From positions 909,181-973,180 of the forward strand of contig JAIWND010000012.1 of NCBI GenBank assembly GCA_025330725.1: a stretch of 64,000 nucleotides of DNA, read 5' to 3'. This document shows, piece after piece, positions 58,527 through 64,000 of the stretch (its first letter is position 1; every line of letters starts with the position of its first letter). Under the pieces are notes generated by a model. It searched no databases and had not been told where the DNA came from. It saw nothing but the letters and a program-made list of their open reading frames with translations. The position numbers were made by a program, and so were the translations under genes. This stretch comes from Chlamydoabsidia padenii. Lineage: Eukaryota; Mucoromycota; Mucoromycetes; Mucorales; Cunninghamellaceae.

Positions 58527-59023
58527 TGTTTTGTATTGGGTTAAATGGAAGAGAAGAGAAAGAGAAGGTTGGGATTAATTCAAGCGGCCACTTTTTTTTA
58601 TATGTCCGTGAGAAAAAATCACCACCGGCCCCACACAGAATATATTTTTAAATTCCGATTCCGACGACAAAAGCAAAGCAATTGACGACTATCCTTTTGT
58701 TCGTCTATGCAATACGATTGCTGTAAAAGCCAAATAGAATGCACTAATTGTATAATGATGGTTTAAAGTAATACTTTATATTAAAAAGAATTCAAAGGTG
58801 ATCAGGGTCAGCAAGTGGATAAGGGTAAGATGATTTCGGGATCATCCCGTTCACGGATGAAATGTCAACTTTAATGCCCTTTTTTAAAATCCCGCAACCC
58901 CACTGCCGTGCCAGCCCAGCCCACCATATCAAAGATCCTATTCAAAGAGGAATCCTACTTTTTTTATTTAGTGATAATAATAACAATAATAATAATAACT
59001 ATACACTATAACTAGAATCTAAA
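58527..59023. other. Intergenic region, FAH promoter
   Basis: 497 bp, no gene. It contains TTTAAAATCCCGC at 58883-58895 and a TTTAAATTCCGATTCCGAC string at about 58645-58664. Confidence 0.55.
58883..58895 (+). promoter_or_regulatory. Variant of the recurrent element
   Basis: TTTAAAATCCCGC, 357 bp upstream of the FAH start, opposite sense; also 128 bp past the stop of the DUF1479 gene. Confidence 0.3.
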
Positions 59024-60564
59024 CTAGAATCCAAATCGATCATTGTGTTGTTTCAAAGCTTCAAGTTGACCAGGTGTTAGAGCTGCTTGTGAATCCAAAG
59101 GGAAAGGTGCGAGTCCCATCCCAATTTTTACATTGTCGTCATCCGTCGTATCCACCGTTGCTCGATCCATTATATCCACTTCACAATCATTCCCGGGAAA
59201 GTCAGGCGGCGTACACCCTTTCAAAAAGGCATCACGTTGGCGATAAAGATATTCCGAGTTGCGTTCACATAAGGGCATCACCGGAATGTAAAGCACTGAA
59301 GAATCCGTCTTCATTTCGTTTTTGGGTTCCACCGCATGCACTTGATCACAATGCCAAAAAACCCCATCGCCAGGACTGACAGGAGGCACCGAGACCATAC
59401 AATCAACAATGGCCGAATGATGTTCCTTGGTAATGTCCAACGAGCGTCCCGGCCAGGCAGTCAAAAAGTCCGCCCTATCCTTGTATTGTTCCAATAGAGG
59501 TTTCATCATGTAGTAGGCAGTCGTTTCTTTAATCAAAGGGTTCACACGAAGGGTTGCCCCACCAGGCGTAACATCGGAGAGTGCAATCCAGCCTTGGTAA
59601 AGTCGAAGTATTGTACACGCCCCATTTCCTTGATAAAGATCCACTTCGGCATTAATACGGTGAGTGACATTAAAAGGATCGTAGTTCTATAATGAATAAT
59701 ACATAAATATGGTTAGTATAAAAGAAGAGGGAGAAGGAAGAAAAGAAAAAAGAAGAGGAAGAAGAAGAAGAAGAAAAGTGGAGGTAAGGAAGAAAAAAAA
59801 AAATTACTTACTTCCCAGCGGCCTTTAAATATTTCTTCGTAGCACTTGCGATATTCAGGGTCTTCCCAACCTAAACGGTTAAAGTAAAATTAACATATGG
59901 ATACAGTAAAATCAATATATTTTTGCTTACGTTCTAGAGATCCGCCATCCACATGTTCGGCCAAAGCAAAACTTGAATCACCAGGTTCACGAATACGCAG
60001 CCGATCACAATACGTCAATTGTTTGGTCAGATCTACCGGACTATCAGGATGAGCATACCAAAGTCGATTCAAGGCAAGAGAAGCAATCCTAAAGTTTTCA
60101 TTAGCACGAGCAGCCACTTGTGCCTTGGTCCAATACAGTTCCCACACTTGAGGATTATCTTCGGGATAACCAACCAGTTGATCACGATGAGCCTTGATGT
60201 ATTCTTCAATGTCTTTTTTGTAACCCATAGCAACCTGTCGATCGACAAGACCACGCACAACAAGAGCACCCCTTTTCTTGATGAGAGCAGCAACATCATC
60301 CGGAATTCGACCCCCGTTGTTCTTGATGGCATCCATTGAGACTTCAGGGACCACGGCAGAACCTTTTTCTTGAATTTCTTGTTTTTCTTTTTCAATGGAA
60401 TTCAATAGTCGATGGTAGGCGTCTTGTAGAATACCAGAACCTTTAGGAGCAATTTCTTGTTTGAGTGATTGATACCGAGGATCCAAAGTTGATGTGCTGG
60501 CTCCCAGTTGAGCAAAGACAGATGAGATGTTTCCTTTGTTTCTGGGTTTGGCTGATGGTAACAT
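59024..60564 (-). CDS. DUF1479 family protein (putative Fe(II)/2-oxoglutarate oxygenase)
   Basis: Three exons in coding order: 59931-60564, 59812-59870, 59024-59686; 451 aa. The sequence matches the bacterial and fungal DUF1479 (YbiU-like) family in length and in segments such as LKQEIAPKG, IPDDVAALIKKRGALVVRG, RIREPGDSSFALAEHVDGGSLERW, LYQGNGACTILRLYQGWIALSDV and SPGDGVFWHCDQVHAVEP. The H-V-D (AEHVDGG) and the later H near the C-terminal half (HCDQVHAV) would be the iron ligands of a jelly-roll oxygenase. Substrate is unknown. The ATG at 60564 is the first in frame; an upstream TTG at 60588 is not a plausible fungal start. Confidence 0.85.
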
Positions 60565-60672
60565 TAGGCTTTTTATTGAATTTGACAATTAAATAAAGAA
60601 AAAAAAAAAAGAAAGAGAGAGGGAGAAAAAGATCTTTTATATATATATATATATTCGGATCGTCCTCCAGTT

Positions 60673-60685
60673 TTTCAAATCCAGC
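60673..60685 (+). promoter_or_regulatory. Variant of the recurrent element, DUF1479 gene promoter
   Basis: TTTCAAATCCAGC, one mismatch in the CCCG core, 109 bp upstream of the DUF1479 start, opposite sense. Confidence 0.35.
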
Positions 60686-60828
60686 GGCGAAATTCACTTC
60701 CACGGCTATTTCTGAAAAGGGGTAAAATTGAACGAGACTTTCCCTTCCCCCAGAAATCACGCAATTTGAAAGTCAGTCAGGCTTGGAAATGACAACCCAA
60801 CATGCCCCCCACCCACCCTGTCTCAAAA

Positions 60829-61055
60829 CAAAAGTCAGGTTAAAACGATCCTGAGGCTATATTGCTCCATACAGTGGACTTGGTACAATGGCTATTATGT
60901 AATGTTTGTTGGAAATAGGCTAAGGAATGCTCATGGTCACTTTTGTCATTAGCATCGCTTGCAGTAGAGCTCTCTTACAATTCCAGGCGAAAGTAAGCGG
61001 ATTTTGAAATAAGTTTGGTCTCGTCTGTCCATATTCATTCCGCATCCTTTTTTTA
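60829..61055 (-). repeat. ~235-bp dispersed repeat, tandem unit 1
   Basis: Begins CAAAAGTCAGGTTAAAACGATCC and ends before the next CAAAAGT. Lacks a short piece around the TTCATTGAGA block that units 2 and the 44-kb copies have. Confidence 0.85.
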
Positions 61056-61301
61056 CAAAAGTGAGGGTAAAACGATCCTGAGGCTATACTGTTCCATACA
61101 GGGTACTTGGTATAATGGCCATTATGTAAAGTTTGTTGGAAATAGGCTAAGGAATGCTCATGGTCACTTTTGTCATTAGCATCACTTGTTCATTGAGACA
61201 GTAGAGCTCTCTCAAGATTCCAGGCGAGAGTAAGCGGGTTTTGAACTAAGTTTTGTCTTGTGTGTCGATTTTCATTCTGCAACTTTTTTTTTTTTTTTTT
61301 A
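61056..61301 (-). repeat. ~235-bp dispersed repeat, tandem unit 2
   Basis: Best-preserved unit: CAAAAGTGAGGGTAAAACGATCC through AATGGCCATT, TAGAGCTCTC and GCGGGTTTTGAA, then a T tract. Confidence 0.88.
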
Positions 61302-61495
61302 CAAAAGTCAGGGTAAAACAATCTTGAGGCTATACTGCTCCATACAGTGGACTTGGTACAATGGCCATTATGTAAACTTTGTAGAAAATAGGCTAAGGAA
61401 TGCACATGGTCACTTTTGTCGTTAGCATCACTTGTCCATTAAGGCAATAGAACTCTGCTAACAATTCCAAACTAAACCCGTAATTCAAAGCCTGT
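61302..61495 (-). repeat. ~235-bp dispersed repeat, tandem unit 3 (truncated)
   Basis: Starts CAAAAGTCAGGGTAAAACAATC and follows units 1-2 to about the ATTCCAA block, then diverges. Confidence 0.8.
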
Positions 61496-62100
61496 CGGGA
61501 GTTCAGTTTACGTGATTTTTGGGGGAAGGGAAAGGTTCGTTAAAATTGACTTTTCTAATCCCGCTCATCAACGGGATTTTAGTATGCGATATGGGAAGGA
61601 AGCAGTACATTGTGGAAATAATAGTGGTGACATAATGTACAAAAAAAAATGGATTATTTCTTTTTTGTATGTGGATGAGAAATAAGAGAAGGGCAAGGTA
61701 AATAAAGTGGAGAGGCCCAAACGGCGTTTTAAAACAGTTCTTTGTTTAAATCCCAGATAGACAACGTCATTTATGCAGGATAAGCCAATCAAGTATATTC
61801 GGAGTTGGAAAAATAATAATGTGCTTTATATATCATATTGAAGTTTTTGTAAATATGGAATCTTAGATAGTATAGTTCAAAGTTTATTTTTATTAAAGGT
61901 TGTGTGTCAAACAACAAAAAGCACTAGAAAAACCGAGCACGAAACGTATATGGTTGGCTTGTGGGGAGGACTGGGGGGAGGGATTCAGAAAAAAAAGAAA
62001 GTGATCAGGTAGTGCCTGATCAGAATTTAAAAAAAAAAAGTAGGTTGTGTGAGAGAGTGAGATGGGAAGGTCGGGTGTTGAAAATATGTTGCATGAATGA

Positions 62101-64000
62101 TCATGATGATGTTGAGGTGAATGGGGATGGAGCAGATTGCATCCACCTTAGGTCAATGGGTTCGGGTTCAAATGTGGCAGTTGGGTGGGAGTGGATATCG
62201 ATGGCGAGAAGGGTGGAGAGAAGAAGAGGCCATGTTCGATGCCAGTGGGAGTGTGGGAGCTTCATCTTGTTGTGATCACTCGGAAGGAGGTTGAGGAAAT
62301 GATCAATGATATTAAGATGGTGGATGTGAGTTGGTATTGGTGGGAGGTTGTACCGGGCCATTGTCATTTGGAGCTGAATGATGAAGGGTTCTAGAATGTG
62401 GCATTCTTGGGTGTAATGGATTCTTGTGCCTGAACTGATATGATCGCAGGAGCAAGTTGGTGTAGGATGTGGTGGGAGCCAATGCATCCTCCATTTGATG
62501 AGGCGATGGCGTTCTTTGGTAGTGGCAGGTATGGTGATTATAGGGTCCATACGGCGAGGAAGAGGAGGAGGACGTGATCTCTGGAGGGTGACATGTTGTT
62601 GTTGGCGAGTGCGATGATCAGCATCTCGGTGTTCTGTGATAATGGTAGTGATGGAATCTATACTAGGGGGAGGGGGATCTAATTCTAAATCAGAATCTGA
62701 GTCTGAAGTGGGTGTATCCGAATTAGGGTTAGTGCTGTGACGATAATTTAAGTTTTCTGTTTCTTTTTCTTTTGCTTTTTCTTTTTGTGTTTTTTTATCT
62801 TCTTTTTTTTTGTTTCTTTTATCTCTTTTGTTTTTTTCTTCTTCATATTTTATCTTTTTTTCTTGTTGTTTTTTAAATAATTGATATAGGTTATTACGTT
62901 TAATCATCTTTGACCATTCAGCATCTCGGGACACAAACGGAAGGAATGAAGCGACGATATTAGCGATTAAAACACATGGTGGAAGTTGGTGGATACGAGC
63001 AAGGAACTTGAATTGCAATATCTTGATACGAATGTCGGTAGTCGGTATATTGCCAATGTGCTCGATAATGGTGGTGGGTGAATTCGCTGTGATGTTATGA
63101 TTCAACAGAAGACGGATGCATCTCTGCTGGCACTTGTGGATTTCACGAAGGTGTGTTGGATGAAGTTGGACGATGGCCAGACCATATTCAAGGATGGGGC
63201 GGATAAAGGTGCGATAGGCTTTGATGGCTTGGTGGATGCCTAGCCCATATTGGTGTAGACCTATTCGACGGAGGGCTTGTTGTTGGTTGGTGGCTTTGGT
63301 AATGGCTTGATGGACCAGTTGGGAATTACAGATACCGTCTTCGTTGAAAGGAATGCCCAAATATTTGAATGATGTCGATACAGGTAAGGGCTGGTTGTAG
63401 ATGGTGTATGGAATGGTAGGCGAAGGATTGACTAGTTCGCATTTGGTTGGACTCCATTGGTAACCATTATCTTGGGAATGGCGTTCAGCGATGGTAAGCA
63501 TGTTGGCGATATCTTCGGCAGAACCAACCAAGGCAACGTCGTCGGCAAAAAGGGTGGAATTGATTATACTTACCTGGGTGTCTAACCTTTTGGCTTTTCT
63601 GTTTTTTCTTTTCTTTTGTAGGATGGCTGATTCTGATAATAATGATGGAGGTAGGGTGCGAATGGTGATGGGGTGGTTACCTGTTATCCTTAGGGCTTCA
63701 GGTAAGGAATCTATAAAAACGGCGTACAGGAGTGGACTCAAGATAGAACCTTGTAGGACACCGGTGGTGGGGTGGATAGGGGTGGATAGATAATTTTTGA
63801 TGATGATTTGAATACTCACCTCTTCGAACATATTTCTGATAATAGATAATAGCTCGGGTTGGACGCCTTGATCGTGTAGTTTGGTCCAGATAATGGTGCG
63901 TTGGACGGAGTCATAGGCCTGTTTGATGTCCAAGAAGGCTAGTGTTGGTGAATGGTGGTATTGGCGCTTGTATTCCCGGATGATCATGTGAAGGTTGAAT
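62101..64000 (-). mobile_element. LINE-like (non-LTR) retrotransposon, reverse transcriptase ORF, 5' part outside window
   Basis: A single open frame runs from the right edge of the window to a stop at 62101; at least 632 codons are present and the frame stays open past 63987, so the 5' part lies beyond 64000. Reverse transcriptase motifs read LAFLDIKQAYDSVQR (catalytic Asp), GVLQGSILSPLLYAVFID, TLFADDVALVG (FADD catalytic pair), KCELVN and FKYLGIPF. A thumb/maturase-like helical part follows, then an unusual Lys/Glu-rich stretch (KKEDKKTQKEKAKEKE) and a C-terminal Cys/His cluster (CSCDH ... HYTQEC) typical of LINE ORF2 ends. No stop codon interrupts it, suggesting a fairly recent copy. The clade is not determined and no poly-A tail or target-site duplication was identified at the 3' side. 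Confidence 0.9.

Larger units (their letters stand above)
60565..62100. other. Intergenic region with tandem repeats and retroelement 3' flank
   Basis: Contains the DUF1479 promoter ((AT)n near 60640-60653, element variant at 60673-60685), three tandem repeat units (60829-61495), an element variant TTTTCTAATCCCGC at 61551-61564, and the 3' flank of the reverse transcriptase ORF. No other gene seen. Confidence 0.55.

Noticed and set aside
1..64000. CRISPR arrays, bacterial operons, riboswitches, rRNA
   Set aside because: No regularly spaced repeats, Shine-Dalgarno-led operons or rRNA stretches were seen; gene structure is eukaryotic throughout.

Overview
The window looks like nuclear DNA of an early-diverging filamentous fungus, most likely Mucoromycota (Mucorales-like). 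Four things point that way. Genes are broken by many short GT-AG introns (mostly 50-200 bp). Intergenic DNA is AT-rich with abundant poly-A and poly-T tracts. The gene set is fungal: a PMA1-type proton ATPase, a class IV-like chitin synthase, an alternative NADH dehydrogenase and a perilipin-like protein. A non-LTR retrotransposon is also present. The exact species is not identifiable from sequence alone.

Layout. 1-2958: a decayed, stop-interrupted coding region with an apparent TATA promoter. 2959-7444: F-box/LRR protein with a very long disordered tail (+). 7938-10672: PP2A B56 regulatory subunit (+). 11127-17881: Mediator subunit MED12 (+). 18561-21086: type II NADH dehydrogenase in 18 exons (+), tail to tail with F1-ATPase gamma (21392-22641, -). 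23569-25084: perilipin-like protein (-). 25085-27457: gene-poor, with 72-bp and 46-bp poly-A tracts. 27458-30548: plasma-membrane H+-ATPase (-). 32575-37214: chitin synthase (-), divergent from an NAD-dependent epimerase-like gene (37594-39039, +). 39946-40862: Vip1-like RRM protein (+). 41379-42437: GLI/ZIC-like zinc finger protein (+). 42641-43488: small coiled-coil protein (+). 43489-46134: repeat-rich. 46135-47631: RGS-domain protein (-). 48486-50828: RapGAP-domain protein (-). 51345-52639: RNase H2 catalytic subunit (-), divergent from a mitochondrial membrane protein gene (52872-53607, +). 53766-56426: SMUBP-2/Hcs1-type helicase (-). 56873-58526: fumarylacetoacetase (-). 59024-60564: DUF1479 protein (-). 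60829-61495: three tandem copies of the repeat also found at 44.4-45.0 kb. 62101-64000: reverse transcriptase of a LINE-like element, cut by the window edge (-).

Most genes are unrelated housekeeping or signalling loci, as is usual in fungi. Local pairings worth noting are the two respiratory-chain genes tail to tail, and the chitin synthase sharing a 379-bp intergenic region with the epimerase. For the spliced genes I chained exons by hand: every junction uses GT-AG and keeps frame to the stop, so lengths are explicit, but no transcript data were available.

The most interesting unexplained signal is a short element, TTCAAATCCCG(C/A), present in 8 exact copies with many near matches. It lies mostly in putative promoters and introns, in both orientations. 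A second unexplained element is the ~235-bp repeat family, which carries degenerate copies of the same element.
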